Assembly (NCBI GenBank): GCA_041736895.1
Contig: JBGSSS010000204.1
Location: 11,460-75,459 of the forward strand
Direction: 5' to 3'
Length of the DNA stretch: 64,000 nucleotides
From: JANRLT01 sp041736895
Lineage (GTDB): Bacteria; Planctomycetota; Planctomycetia; Pirellulales; JALHPA01
Made by a program: the position numbers and the translations under genes. The notes beneath the pieces were generated by a model. It searched no databases. It was not told the DNA's origin and saw only the letters and a program-made list of their open reading frames with translations. Each line of letters begins with the position of its first letter. The stretch's first letter is position 1. Below are positions 53,936 through 63,398 of the stretch, piece after piece.

Positions 53936-55339
53936 CTACCCCTTGGTCGCGAGCAGTAGCGATTGCAGGTACGGCACGGGATTGCTGCCCAGCGCGTTCA
54001 ACACCGTGCCGCCGGCGGTGAACGTATGCGTGACCCAATCGGGTTGGCCGTATTTTTCGAGGGACTTGCCCCCTTCGCCGCCGCCGATGAAAACCAGCGC
54101 GCCGGCGTCCTTGAGCCGTTTGAGTTGAGTTACAAACTTCTTGGTGCCGGCTTCGAAACGCGGATCTTCGAACATACCGAAGACGCCGTTGTGAAACACG
54201 ACGGGAGCCTTGTCCGTGCCGAGGCGAGCCTTATTCACGTCGAGGAATTCGCCGACCTTCTTTTCAAATAGCTCGCTCGTCTTGGGTCCGATGTCGAACT
54301 GTTGCTCGCCAGGACCGATGACGTCAACGGCGCGACCATCTTCGAGAATCGAATCGATCGGCAGCACAAAGGTGATCCCCTTGGAGCGGCCTTCGGTCAG
54401 CATCCGCTTGGCTTGTTCGACGCGTTCGTCGGGGATGTAGTACGGCTTGTCCGCGTGAGCCGGATCTTCGGCCGCGCCGATTGCGACGGGCTTGCCGCTG
54501 AGTTGGCCGTCCGCTTTACGCAGCGCCATCGCGAGCGAACCGGCCGCGAAGACCCACTTGATCGTGCCGCGGTCGATCATCGCTTGCAGATCGTCGAGCT
54601 TGTCAATCTTGAGGCCGCTGAAGACGACGACTTCGGACAACAGGCACTTGCGCATCGGCCCATCGAACTCACCGGCGACATAGTTGCCCAGCGCGACGCG
54701 ATCCATTGCCGATGGAACAACTGTCGTCGACGTATCGAGGCTTCCGGCCGAAAGAGCTTCGTTGACGTAGACTTTGGCGACCTTCGTGGCAAATTCGTTG
54801 GCGACCTTGGCGAGCGTTGGTGCGAGCTTCGCCGCGTCTTCGGGCTTGGCATCCCACAGCACCCGTTCGACGTTGTACTTGCGCGTGTTCTCGAGGACGA
54901 TGATCGCGCCGGGCTTCGCGGCCGCGATCTGTTGGTTCACGCTGTCAAGGATCGTGTTTGTCTTGTCATCAAACCAATCGCCGATCAACACGGCTTCGGT
55001 CCCGAGCAATTCGCCCACGCGTTTGGCAACCTTGTCGAGCGAGCCCTCGGGCTTGCGGCCGATGTGGCCAAAGATGATTTGCTTCCAACCCTTGCTGACG
55101 CCGTATTTGAGCGTCTCAACCATCGAGCGGAGCCGTTCGTCGCCTTCGCCGACCGTTTTGCCCGGCTTGGCATCGACGTCGCCACGCACAAGCACCGGCG
55201 TGCCGCTCGGGACATCGCTGAGCGAATTGAGACGCGGAATTCCGCTCAGGTATTGCTCGAGCGTCAGCTTCTCCGCCTTGGGATTGGCATTGAGCAAAGT
55301 CAGAATCAACGATTCCATCTGCGGGGCGGTCGTGGCCAT
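53936..55339 (-). CDS. Divergent phosphoglycerate kinase-like protein
   Basis: This 467-residue protein follows the phosphoglycerate kinase fold from end to end, but with altered active-site segments. Residues 51-60 read VRGDVDAKPG (usually RxDFNVP), 91-96 GHIGRK, 149-154 LENTRK (both with conserved Arg), 193-207 NEALSAGSLDTSTT (the usual substrate Arg is missing), 241-247 SGLKIDK, 382-388 FHNGVFG (usually WNGPxG), 419-424 GGGEGG (usually GGGDS/T) and 440-445 FTAGGT (usually STGGGA). It may bind a different substrate or be regulatory. A GGAG-type ribosome site precedes the ATG. Its neighbours give no pathway. Confidence 0.8.
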   Translation of the reverse strand: MATTAPQMESLILTLLNANPKAEKLTLEQYLSGIPRLNSLSDVPSGTPVLVRGDVDAKPGKTVGEGDERLRSMVETLKYGVSKGWKQIIFGHIGRKPEGSLDKVAKRVGELLGTEAVLIGDWFDDKTNTILDSVNQQIAAAKPGAIIVLENTRKYNVERVLWDAKPEDAAKLAPTLAKVANEFATKVAKVYVNEALSAGSLDTSTTVVPSAMDRVALGNYVAGEFDGPMRKCLLSEVVVFSGLKIDKLDDLQAMIDRGTIKWVFAAGSLAMALRKADGQLSGKPVAIGAAEDPAHADKPYYIPDERVEQAKRMLTEGRSKGITFVLPIDSILEDGRAVDVIGPGEQQFDIGPKTSELFEKKVGEFLDVNKARLGTDKAPVVFHNGVFGMFEDPRFEAGTKKFVTQLKRLKDAGALVFIGGGEGGKSLEKYGQPDWVTHTFTAGGTVLNALGSNPVPYLQSLLLATKG

Positions 55340-55639
55340 CTATCTCTCCGTGGGAAAATCTGTGTCGCAACAAAACGGGCGAACGGCAGAAAATTGCCAG
55401 TCCTAACCCGGAAGATTTTTCCACAGGATACCAAACTTCGCGGCGATGCGGCAGAGGCTGGGTGAATCGCCGTGAAGATGGCCGTTTTGCAAGATCCGGA
55501 GCGGGGGATGCCGCGGATGATTGGCAGAAGAATGAACGCAGGAGAATGGGGAAAGAAATTCGAATGAAGACGAATCGAGAGCCAGGCTGGAAACACGCGA
55601 CTAGGTCGGTTGCCTCAGCATTTCAATAGTTAGATGCTC
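55340..55639. other. Intergenic region, no gene seen
   Basis: These 300 bases separate two minus-strand genes: the PGK-like gene and the first SUMF-like gene upstream. No supported frame, hairpin or repeat is visible. The PGK-like promoter is expected here. Confidence 0.5.
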
Positions 55640-56818
55640 TCAACGCTTCGAAGGTGACTCGTATTTGATTTCCGGATCTGGCTTAACGATGCCCAGCCCT
55701 CCACGGCCTTGTTGCAGATAATCCTCGACGGCTTCCTTGGTCTTGTCGTTATCGACATCCCAGAGTTTCACTCGTTCCTCGGCCGCGGGTTCGCGTAAGG
55801 GACGAATCACACGCAGCCCAACGGAGCGGGCATCATCGCCCGCCATCCACCAGGGGCTTTTCGGTTGAAATGGATCATTGTCATGCAGCTTCTTGTCATC
55901 CGTGGCATACCGCGCCGCGCTGCGGGCACGCTCCGCATTGAACTCAAACGAACCGCCGCGGATCACGCGAGGAAAAAGTTGCGTCGGCCAGTTGGTCAGC
56001 GCGGGTTTCTTGTCCGCCACGACCGCGAGGCGTTTATAGCCGTCCTTGCTGTAGGCATCGAGCGTCCACTCCATGACGTTGCCGTGCATGTCATGCAGCC
56101 CCCACGGGTTCGGCTTCTTTTCGCCGACAAGATGCAGCTTCTCTTTAGCGTTTTCCTCGGTCCAGTCGTACTGGCTTAACTCGCGCGGATCGTCGCCACA
56201 ATGATACGCTGTCGTTGTCCCAGCGCGGCAGGCGTATTCCCACTGCGCTTCGTTCGGCAGGCAATAAATCTGCCCGGTCGATTTGCTGAGCCACTTCGTG
56301 TATTGCCGCGCGGCGAATTGCGTCATCGTCACCGCGGGATACTTGGGCTCTTTCTTGCCCCACTCTTTCACATAGTCGATGTCGTAAATTTCGGATGGTG
56401 CCGTGATGGCATCGACATCGAACTTTTTGATTTGCTCTTGGTATTTATTGAAATTCCCCCGCGAATCATCTTTGAAGAGATGATTGTAGCGCAGCCATTC
56501 ATCGTACTCGCCCCACGTCACTTCGCACTTGCCCATCCAGAACGGTTCGATCTCGACTTCGACTTGCGGACCTTCGTCCTGCTTGCGACTTTTTTCCGAG
56601 TCAGGGCTGCCGAGTTTGAATTTGCCGCCGGGGATCGGGATCATTTCGAAGCTGACTTCGTCAGTGAGCTTCACCTTGTATGGCACCATGTATCCGCCAG
56701 CGACTTTCACGCTGCGGATGCCCTGGGGTTCCGTGGCGACGATGCCGGGAATGTCGGCGGCGTAGAGATTCGCCGTCAAAAGCAGAAGACCAACGAAAAA
56801 GGGAATGCTGCTTCGCAT
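55640..56818 (-). CDS. Secreted SUMF/FGE-like protein, paralogue 1
   Basis: This 392-residue protein has a signal peptide (1-20, LLTANLYA|AD) and a formylglycine-generating-enzyme fold: FEMIPIPGGKFKLGSPDSE, FWMGKCEVTWGEYDEW, YTKWLSKSTGQIYCLPNEAQWEYACRAGT, PNPWGLHDMHGNVMEWT, and RVIRGGSFEFNAERARSAAR. The two catalytic cysteines of true FGE near the end are absent, so sulfatase activation is unlikely; such proteins are listed as SUMF1/EgtB/PvdO-like. It is 60% or more similar by eye to the protein at 57575-58726, with one small gene between. Confidence 0.88.
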   Translation of the reverse strand: MRSSIPFFVGLLLLTANLYAADIPGIVATEPQGIRSVKVAGGYMVPYKVKLTDEVSFEMIPIPGGKFKLGSPDSEKSRKQDEGPQVEVEIEPFWMGKCEVTWGEYDEWLRYNHLFKDDSRGNFNKYQEQIKKFDVDAITAPSEIYDIDYVKEWGKKEPKYPAVTMTQFAARQYTKWLSKSTGQIYCLPNEAQWEYACRAGTTTAYHCGDDPRELSQYDWTEENAKEKLHLVGEKKPNPWGLHDMHGNVMEWTLDAYSKDGYKRLAVVADKKPALTNWPTQLFPRVIRGGSFEFNAERARSAARYATDDKKLHDNDPFQPKSPWWMAGDDARSVGLRVIRPLREPAAEERVKLWDVDNDKTKEAVEDYLQQGRGGLGIVKPDPEIKYESPSKR

Positions 56819-56874
56819 TCGATTGACTCCCGCGCAGTTCGTCGAAGGATTCTATCTCGTTCCCAGTATACAAA

Positions 56875-57393
56875 TTACTTGCTCATCGGCAGAACATCCC
56901 TATTGGCCGTTGATTCGAGGTAGCAGGGAATATCATGCGTCTTGTCGGGCCTTGCCAAATTGAGTTTGAGCAAAAACTCGTTGAGAGTCTTGAGATCCTT
57001 CAGCTTCTCGATCATTCCCACCCGGTGAGGAAAACGCAAAGTCAGCGCCTTTTTCGGAAAGGAGATGGTCATTTCAAGAGTTTCCTCACGAACGATTTCG
57101 CCCTCGGCAAAAAACACCTCGGCCATGTCTTTGACTAGTAATTCGCCCTGCGCCATCGGATCTTTATAAGGTTCCACTACTAGCCGGTTCTTCGAACCAG
57201 TTCGTTTTTCAACGAAGTCTACCGTTGCTGTCCTGCCGTTGTCCCGATATGTGTACTCGTAATGTGAAAAAGAACTAATGCAATGAAAGTGAAAGACAAG
57301 GACTTGTTCTTCGGCTGCTCTGGCAGAACTCTGCATTGCAAGAATGTTGGCGTAAGTTATTGCAACAAGCATGGAACTGACACGAGCCTTCAT
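56875..57393 (-). CDS. Small secreted protein, function unknown
   Basis: This 172-residue protein starts at the ATG at 57393 with a signal peptide (MLVAITYANILAMQSSARA|AEE). The body is beta-rich: HCISSFSHYEYTYRDNGRTATVDFVEKR, ALTLRFPHRVGMIEKLKDLKTLNEF. No family is recognised. The longer open frame to 57600 reads through a REP unit and is rejected. It lies between the two SUMF-like paralogues, all on the minus strand, so it may be an ancient insert or a third member of one transcript. Confidence 0.5.
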   Translation of the reverse strand: MKARVSSMLVAITYANILAMQSSARAAEEQVLVFHFHCISSFSHYEYTYRDNGRTATVDFVEKRTGSKNRLVVEPYKDPMAQGELLVKDMAEVFFAEGEIVREETLEMTISFPKKALTLRFPHRVGMIEKLKDLKTLNEFLLKLNLARPDKTHDIPCYLESTANRDVLPMSK

Positions 57394-57544
57394 AGATATT
57401 CGCCTTGCGTTTGAGGCACACACAACTTCAGCGTAGAATCGTGATTTCCTTTTAGCGCAAGCAGCAATCACGATGAGCGATGATTGACGCCCGGTGCCGC
57501 TCGGAATTTCCTCCGTCCCTCCATATTTCCGCATGTCATTGTCA

Positions 57545-57567
57545 CCCTCGCTAACGCTACGGGCTAC
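57545..57567. repeat. REP-like unit, GTAGCCCGTAGCG type
   Basis: On the minus strand it reads GTAGCCCGTAGCGTTAGCG then AGGG, an imperfect palindrome with a GTAG foot. It lies eight bases past the stop of the SUMF-like gene at 57575. Translated, it gives the residues VARSVSEG that often appear in spurious planctomycete proteins, by my recollection. Confidence 0.7.
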
Positions 57568-57574
57568 AAAAATG

Positions 57575-58726
57575 TTACTTACCCGGTGTAAGGATGACAC
57601 CCTGGCTGCCTCGGCCCTGTTCTAGCCGTTCGGTGACGCCGGCTTGAGTCGTTTCGTTGTCGACTTCCCAGAGCTTCGGCAAGGCAGCGGCGTCTGGCAC
57701 GGTTAACGGACGCAGGACGCGCATGCCCACGCCGCGGGCTGGATCATCGGTCAGCCACCACGGGCTCTTGGGGCGATTTGGGTCTTCGTTGTACCACTTT
57801 TCGTCGTTCGACGCTTTCCGTGCCGCACTCCGCGCCAGTTCCGGATCGAATTCAAACGTGCCGCCGCGCAGGACGCGTGGAAAGAGTTCCGTGGGCCAGT
57901 TGGTCAGTGCGAACCCGACGCCTGGCTTGCCTTCGGCAAGGCGCTTGTAGCCGTCCTTGGTGTGCGCATCGAGCGTCCACTCCATCATGTTGCCGTGCAT
58001 GTCATGCAGGCCCCACGGATTCGGTTTCTTCGTCCCAACGAAGTGCGGCTTCTCTTCAGAGTTCGCCGCCGTCCAAGCGTAGTCGTCCAACTGCTTTAGA
58101 TCATCGCCAAAACTGTACGCGGTCGTCGTGCCCGCGCGGCAGGCATATTCCCATTCGGCTTCGTTGGGAAGGCGAAAGAACTGGCCCGTCTTTTTGGTGA
58201 GCCACTTGGTGTATTGCCGTGCGGCGAATTGGCTCATCGTCGCGGCCGGCAGTTTCGGATCTTCGCCGTGCTCGTAAGTGTAGGTCGGATCGTATAGAGC
58301 CGAAGGCGCGGTCACCGCATCAACTTTGTTTTTTTCATCCGCAGCGGCCGTTGTCTTGCCATCGGGCATCTTGAAGGTCTGTTCGTATTTCATCCACTGC
58401 TTGTACTCGGCCCAAGTGACTTCGCACTTGCCGAGCCAGAACGGCGCGATCTCGACTTCGACTTGCGGGCCTTCATCATCCTTGCGGTCTTTCTCGGAAT
58501 CGGGGCTGCCGAGTTTGAACTTGCCGCCGGGGATCGGAATCATTTCGAAGCTGACGCCGTCGGCCATCTTCACGGTGTAAGGGACCATGTAGCCCTCGGC
58601 GATCTTGACGCTGCGAACGCCGGCGGGGGCTTCTTTGACGATGCCCGGAATTTCCGCGGCAGTGCATGCCGTGATGCCGAAAACGTATGCGCCAAGAACC
58701 AACAACGAACAGCTTAGCAGTTTCAT
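57575..58726 (-). CDS. Secreted SUMF/FGE-like protein, paralogue 2
   Basis: This 383-residue protein starts at the ATG at 58726 and has a signal peptide (MKLLSCSLLVLGAYVFGITACTA|AEIPG). Its domain order matches paralogue 1 block by block: FEMIPIPGGKFKLGSPDSE, FWLGKCEVTWAEYKQW, FRLPNEAEWEYACRAGT, PNPWGLHDMHGNMMEWT and RVLRGGTFEFDPELARSAAR. Catalytic FGE cysteines are missing. Both copies keep the DDEGPQVEVEI segment and an extra C-terminal acidic tail. It precedes the small secreted protein and paralogue 1 in one direction. Confidence 0.88.
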   Translation of the reverse strand: MKLLSCSLLVLGAYVFGITACTAAEIPGIVKEAPAGVRSVKIAEGYMVPYTVKMADGVSFEMIPIPGGKFKLGSPDSEKDRKDDEGPQVEVEIAPFWLGKCEVTWAEYKQWMKYEQTFKMPDGKTTAAADEKNKVDAVTAPSALYDPTYTYEHGEDPKLPAATMSQFAARQYTKWLTKKTGQFFRLPNEAEWEYACRAGTTTAYSFGDDLKQLDDYAWTAANSEEKPHFVGTKKPNPWGLHDMHGNMMEWTLDAHTKDGYKRLAEGKPGVGFALTNWPTELFPRVLRGGTFEFDPELARSAARKASNDEKWYNEDPNRPKSPWWLTDDPARGVGMRVLRPLTVPDAAALPKLWEVDNETTQAGVTERLEQGRGSQGVILTPGK

Positions 58727-58832
58727 AGGAGAACCTAACGAGACCAAGAATGAGTCAGTATCGAGGGCCAAAGATCAGCCAAAGGCGGGAATCAATATCT
58801 TAAACGATCCGAATAATTATGGAAGCCGTGAA

Positions 58833-59642
58833 TTAATCGCTCCGCACATACTTCGGAACGGAATCTCGGATGACTTTCCATTTCGGCGAAGTTTCGTCAA
58901 ACGCCGGGGCGATGTTGTTGATAGGCGTATTAACCTTCAGATTGTGTACGATCCAAACCAGACGCTGTTTACCCGGACCAGGCTCGTGCCGCTGAACTCC
59001 AAGTGGCAACCCGGTTTTCGAATCCATAATGATGTCGAACCGCGGCTTGCATTTTTCCTCGGTCTCGATCGGATCGGCGGTAAGCCAACCAGCTAAACCA
59101 GGGATAGGCTTCCAGTGGAATTCATCGGCCCAGAATTTTCCTTCGCGCGGCAAGATCATCGGAAGATGCTCGCTAGGCAGCGTGAGCATCATGGCCCAGC
59201 GCAGGAATCCCTCGCTCAACCACGAATTGTCCCGTGCGACCTTGCGTGTGGTTAAAGCAGATTTTGTTCGCATGTGCAGCGGAATCTCGACAATTCGAAT
59301 CTCTTGGTAGTGATTCTCTACAAATATGACTTGGTTCTTGTCCCATTCCAAATAGTACCAGTCATCAGGATGATCCGGTGCCAGCGGACGATGAAGGTAC
59401 GCGCCTTTGTGATCAGCCGTATACCAGAAGCTGCCTTCGGATTCTTTATCTCCCCAGATAGGATCGTAGTGATAGAGATGCACTTTGCCCTGCACCGTTT
59501 TTACTGATTGCGCCGCGCGCTGCCAACGGGCGAGCAGCACTTCTTCGGGCGCGATGCTCGTCCGCGCCTCGTGCAGATTCCAGATAGTTGCTCCCACCAC
59601 CGCGAGAAGCAGCAACAAGACCATCTTTGTTCGAGCTGACAT
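58833..59642 (-). CDS. Membrane-anchored LolA-like protein, function unknown
   Basis: This 269-residue protein has an N-terminal membrane helix or uncleaved signal (5-22) and a beta-rich body that resembles LolA/LolB-type lipoprotein carriers: VKTVQGKVHLYHYDPIWG, EGSFWYTADHKGAYL, PDDWYYLEWDKNQVIFVENHYQEIRIVE and IIMDSKTGLPLGVQRH. Planctomycetes have many such outer-membrane-lipoprotein-sorting-like proteins. The gene is 106 bases upstream of SUMF-like paralogue 2, same strand. Confidence 0.6.
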   Translation of the reverse strand: MSARTKMVLLLLLAVVGATIWNLHEARTSIAPEEVLLARWQRAAQSVKTVQGKVHLYHYDPIWGDKESEGSFWYTADHKGAYLHRPLAPDHPDDWYYLEWDKNQVIFVENHYQEIRIVEIPLHMRTKSALTTRKVARDNSWLSEGFLRWAMMLTLPSEHLPMILPREGKFWADEFHWKPIPGLAGWLTADPIETEEKCKPRFDIIMDSKTGLPLGVQRHEPGPGKQRLVWIVHNLKVNTPINNIAPAFDETSPKWKVIRDSVPKYVRSD

Positions 59643-59840
59643 GCGTTCCTACGTGACCTAAAGACTCCTCGGTATTCCTGCGGACGATTTTAACACTGCG
59701 ACGGAAATCCCGGAAAGAGGATTCTGCGCTTTGTGAAAAGCAAACGCGGGAAAAGCGCTGCTTTGGACGCAGTGCTGGTGAAACGCTCCTCTTCGAGTCG
59801 CCGCTAAACGGGCGTGCTATACAACGCAGGACTTCGCAGC

Positions 59841-59873
59841 AAAAAAAAGCCGCCTGGGGATTCCAGGCGGCTT
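59841..59873 (-). terminator. Rho-independent terminator after glgP
   Basis: AAGCCGCCTGG pairs with CCAGGCGGCTT around a 5-base loop (59847-59873) and is followed on the minus strand by a run of T (eight As at 59841-59848 on the plus strand). It lies 28 bases past the glgP stop. Confidence 0.9.
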
Positions 59874-59901
59874 GGGAAAACTTCGTATTACTATCGTACG
59901 A

Positions 59902-62118
59902 CTAACGCACACCCATGTCGCTGCTCAAGCCGCCAGCAGCCGGGACATACGCCAAGCGGGCGTAGTCGGCGACCATGCGGTGTGAACTGAAGCGCCAAGC
60001 TAGCGAGCTGATCGAGTGGATCATCATTTGAATCCACTTGCGCGGCAAACCGTCCGAGTCACGTTCGTAGAACAGCGGCACGACCTCTTCTTCGAGCGTC
60101 TTGTACAAGTCCGCACCGTCACGCTTGTCGAGAGCATCTTCGCTGGTGTGTGATGTTCCCTTGCCAATCGAAAACCCGTTGCGGCCGTCGTAGGCTTCGG
60201 CCCACCAGCCGTCGAGAATCGAAAGATTCAGACCGCCGTTGAGGACTGCCTTTTCGCCCGACGTACCCGACGCTTCGAGCGGCCGGCGCGGGTTGTTCAA
60301 CCACACGTCAACGCCCTGAATCAGATGACGCGTCACATTCATGTCGTAGTCTTCGACGAAGACGACGCGATTGGCGAAGCGCGGATCGTGGCGCAGGTTG
60401 TTGATCTTGCGGATCAAACGCTTGCCCGGTTCATCGGCCGGATGCGCCTTGCCGGCGAAAATAATCTGCACGGGGCGATCGGGATTGTTGACGATCTTCT
60501 CGATCCGATCGAGATCCGTAAAAATCAGATCCGAACGCTTGTACGTCGCGAAGCGGCGTGCGAAGCCAATCGTCAGAATGTTCGGGTCGAGCAGATTCCG
60601 TGCTGCTTCGATCGCTTCATCGCTTTCGCCCCGGCGGCGGCATTGGCGGCCAACGCGGCGGCGGACGAATTGCAGCATCTGGTTCTTGAGCGCGTAGTGC
60701 GTCTCCCAGAGCTCGCCCGGATCGACCTTCGAGAGTTCCTGCCAAACCTCGGGCTCGCCCATCCGCTGCATCCAGTTGGCAGGGAAGTAGCGGTTGTAAA
60801 GCTGCCACATCTGCCACGCTAACCAAGTTGGAATATGGACGCCGTTGGTGATGTGGCCGATTGGAATTTCTTCTTCGACCCGCCACGGCCAGAGGTGTGC
60901 CCAAGCACGGCGGCTGACGACACCATGGAGTTGGCTCACAGCGTTGGCACGGCGCGAGAGCTTGAGCGCGATGACCGTCATGCAGAAGGTTTCGCCTTCG
61001 TTGTGCGGTTCGACACGGCCCAGGCCCATCAGTTGTTGATGCGAAATACCCAACTGATCGCGGAGCGGCCCGAGATGTTCTTCCATTAGACCGGCATCAA
61101 AGCGGTCGTGCCCGGCCGGAACCGGCGTGTGCGTGGTGAAGACGGTGTGCTGAGCGACTTCGCGAATGGCGTCGTCAAACGTCATGCCGTCTTCTTCCAT
61201 GCGCTCGCGGACGGCTTCTAAAGTGGCGAAAGCGCTATGGCCTTCGTTCAAGTGGAACACGCCCGGCACAATGCCCATCGCGCGGAGCGCCTTGACGCCG
61301 CCGACGCCCAGGATCAGCTCCTGGCGAATGCGGGTGCGATGATCGCCGCCGTAAAGCCGGCTGGTGAGTTGCCGATCTTCGGGTCGGCTTTCTTCGACAT
61401 CGCAATCGAGCAAATAAAGATCAACACGTCCGACTTGGATATGCCAGACCTTGGCAAAGAGCGGGCCGGTGCGCGTGTCGACGCGGACTTTGATTTCCTT
61501 GCCTTCCTTGTCGAGCGCCGGAGTCATCGGCATGTTCTCGACTTTGTTCTCGGTGTATTCCTCGTGCTGATAGCCATCGAGGTCGAGATGCTGGCGGAAG
61601 TACCCTTGCTTGTAGAAGAGTCCGATCGCAACGAGCGGAATGCCGAGTCCGCTCGCACTCTTGATATGATCGCCCGAGAGGACGCCGAGACCGCCGGAGT
61701 AAATCGGCACCGATTCGTGCATGCCGAACTCGGCCGAGAAATAGGCGACGGGCTTCGAGCCAAGCACACCGGCGTTGGTGGTTGCCCAGGTGATCGGCTG
61801 CGCCATGTATTCCTTGAGCCGGCGATACGATTGGTTGATGCGGCTGTAGAGTACCAACTCGGCCGCACGAAGTTCTAAGCGCTCGGGCGTGAACTCCTTG
61901 AGCAGCGCGATCGGATTGTGATCCAGTTGCCGCCAGCGAATCGGATCGAGATCACGAAAGAGCGAGACGACGTCGGGATGCCAAACCCACCAAATATTGT
62001 GGGCCACCGCGAGCATCTTTTCGTACAGTGTCTCGGGCGATAGCTCCGAGAGATTGGGACCCGTTTTGGGTCCCTGAGAATCAGCAAACTTCGCGGACGG
62101 CTCAATGGTCTGGCTCAT
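59902..62118 (-). CDS. glgP: Alpha-glucan (glycogen) phosphorylase
   Basis: This 738-residue enzyme releases glucose-1-phosphate from glycogen or maltodextrin. It is of the shorter alpha-glucan phosphorylase type (GT35), not the 850-residue muscle/E. coli type. Visible motifs: AYFSAEFGMHESVPIYSGGLGVLSGDH near 125-150, GVFHLNEGHSAF (about 287), VFTTHTPVPAGHDRF, GFARRFATYKR, and the PLP region EASGTSGEKAVLNGGLNLSILDGWW (about 645). AAGGA lies six bases before the ATG and a terminator follows. Confidence 0.95.
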   Translation of the reverse strand: MSQTIEPSAKFADSQGPKTGPNLSELSPETLYEKMLAVAHNIWWVWHPDVVSLFRDLDPIRWRQLDHNPIALLKEFTPERLELRAAELVLYSRINQSYRRLKEYMAQPITWATTNAGVLGSKPVAYFSAEFGMHESVPIYSGGLGVLSGDHIKSASGLGIPLVAIGLFYKQGYFRQHLDLDGYQHEEYTENKVENMPMTPALDKEGKEIKVRVDTRTGPLFAKVWHIQVGRVDLYLLDCDVEESRPEDRQLTSRLYGGDHRTRIRQELILGVGGVKALRAMGIVPGVFHLNEGHSAFATLEAVRERMEEDGMTFDDAIREVAQHTVFTTHTPVPAGHDRFDAGLMEEHLGPLRDQLGISHQQLMGLGRVEPHNEGETFCMTVIALKLSRRANAVSQLHGVVSRRAWAHLWPWRVEEEIPIGHITNGVHIPTWLAWQMWQLYNRYFPANWMQRMGEPEVWQELSKVDPGELWETHYALKNQMLQFVRRRVGRQCRRRGESDEAIEAARNLLDPNILTIGFARRFATYKRSDLIFTDLDRIEKIVNNPDRPVQIIFAGKAHPADEPGKRLIRKINNLRHDPRFANRVVFVEDYDMNVTRHLIQGVDVWLNNPRRPLEASGTSGEKAVLNGGLNLSILDGWWAEAYDGRNGFSIGKGTSHTSEDALDKRDGADLYKTLEEEVVPLFYERDSDGLPRKWIQMMIHSISSLAWRFSSHRMVADYARLAYVPAAGGLSSDMGVR

Positions 62119-62387
62119 AGATTCCTTCAGTGCATCAGGTGGTCAGCGCGACAAGTGAATGCGCGTACGCTGGCGCGCTCTAGCGCCTCCCTCAAACCCG
62201 CTGGCATTATACCGAAGGGAAAAGTCGATAAAAGAGAAAAAACTGGTAGTTCATCGCAAATCTTTACGTGGGCAAAAAGCCATACCGCAGGAATGCAGAG
62301 CTTTAAGGTTCCGAAACTGAACTCATACCGAGTCAACTTGAACATCCACTCAGGCTGCCGTTTGCACGGCGGATTGTCGAGCGGCGA

Positions 62388-63398
62388 TTATTCGGAGATG
62401 CTTGCGATTTCTCCGCCATTTCGTGTGGAAAGCGCTTGCCAGGTCTGGAGCGCAATAGATTCCGTCACGGTGTGCGATGAACCGTCCATCATCACCACGT
62501 TGACCACACCCGGATGATGGCTGCGCGAGGTAATTGCGGCCATCGTGGGGGTCTTGTTGGCAGGACTTTCGGCTTTGCTATTCCAGTCGATGTCATACGA
62601 CTGGCCGTTTTGTTGGCACTCGGCGCGCGTGTTGGGGGCAAAAGTGGTCGTGAATCCGGACTGGTGAGCTTTGCCGTCGACCCATTCGGTATGACCGCTG
62701 TCGGCTTTGAATTCGCCCCCTTTGCCGCACAACGAATTGGGATCGGTCGGCATCGCGGCAAGCGCGCCCCCGGCATTACGAAAATAGGGCTGATAGGCTT
62801 TGACTTCACCAATTCCTAGGGTTTTGCTAGTCCCATCGCTAAAGCTACGGGTTTTCATGCCGCGGATCGGATGAAACGATCCATTGCCGGGCAAGTTTTT
62901 GCTCCAATCGTAAACCAACCATGTCCCCATGTTGACGCCATAGGTCAACGGATAATATTCCGGAGCGCCGGACGAGCCGAGGCGGACTTGATCTAGGGGA
63001 TCGCTGGGACAGAAATAGACACTAATCCTGGTGGCCGAGAGTTTGCTGCCATCGGGCAATTTCCAAGACGAGTAGGGCTGCTTGAAATCCATCTGCTTGT
63101 ATAGGGCGTTTTCTTCCATGTAGGGCAGGATTCGCGCCATCGCGCTGGTTAAACCGGCACCGCCGGTTCCGCCCGTCTCCAAGCTAGGCGGAAAACTTTT
63201 CATCGCATCCAGATGATTCTGCAAGGCTAGGCCGATCTGACGCGAATTGTTCAAACACGAATTGCGGCGAGCAGCTTCGCGGGCAGCTTGCACCGCCGGC
63301 AAAAGCATGGCGACCAAGATGCCAATGATCGCAATTACGACCAATAGTTCCACGAGAGTAAACGCGCGGCGAGTGGATGCCGAAAGAAGCTGGCGCAT
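62388..63398 (-). CDS. DUF1559 protein with prepilin-type N-terminus
   Basis: This 336-residue protein has a type IV prepilin-like leader: RRAFTLVELLVVIAIIGILVAMLLPAV (residues 10-36), with Phe after the processing Ala/Arg and Glu at +5. The DUF1559 (SBP_bac_10) domain follows, and the C-terminus carries HHPGVVNVVMMDGSSHTV, the H-X9-DG motif. Planctomycetes contain dozens of such proteins of unknown function, possibly surface pseudopilins. It is alone here and unrelated to the Flp pilus at the other end of the window. Confidence 0.92.
   Translation of the reverse strand: MRQLLSASTRRAFTLVELLVVIAIIGILVAMLLPAVQAAREAARRNSCLNNSRQIGLALQNHLDAMKSFPPSLETGGTGGAGLTSAMARILPYMEENALYKQMDFKQPYSSWKLPDGSKLSATRISVYFCPSDPLDQVRLGSSGAPEYYPLTYGVNMGTWLVYDWSKNLPGNGSFHPIRGMKTRSFSDGTSKTLGIGEVKAYQPYFRNAGGALAAMPTDPNSLCGKGGEFKADSGHTEWVDGKAHQSGFTTTFAPNTRAECQQNGQSYDIDWNSKAESPANKTPTMAAITSRSHHPGVVNVVMMDGSSHTVTESIALQTWQALSTRNGGEIASISE

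Noticed and set aside
54302..55465. 387-codon plus-strand open frame over the PGK-like gene
   Set aside because: Antisense shadow of a GC-rich gene; no motif, and the PGK fold on the minus strand explains the sequence.
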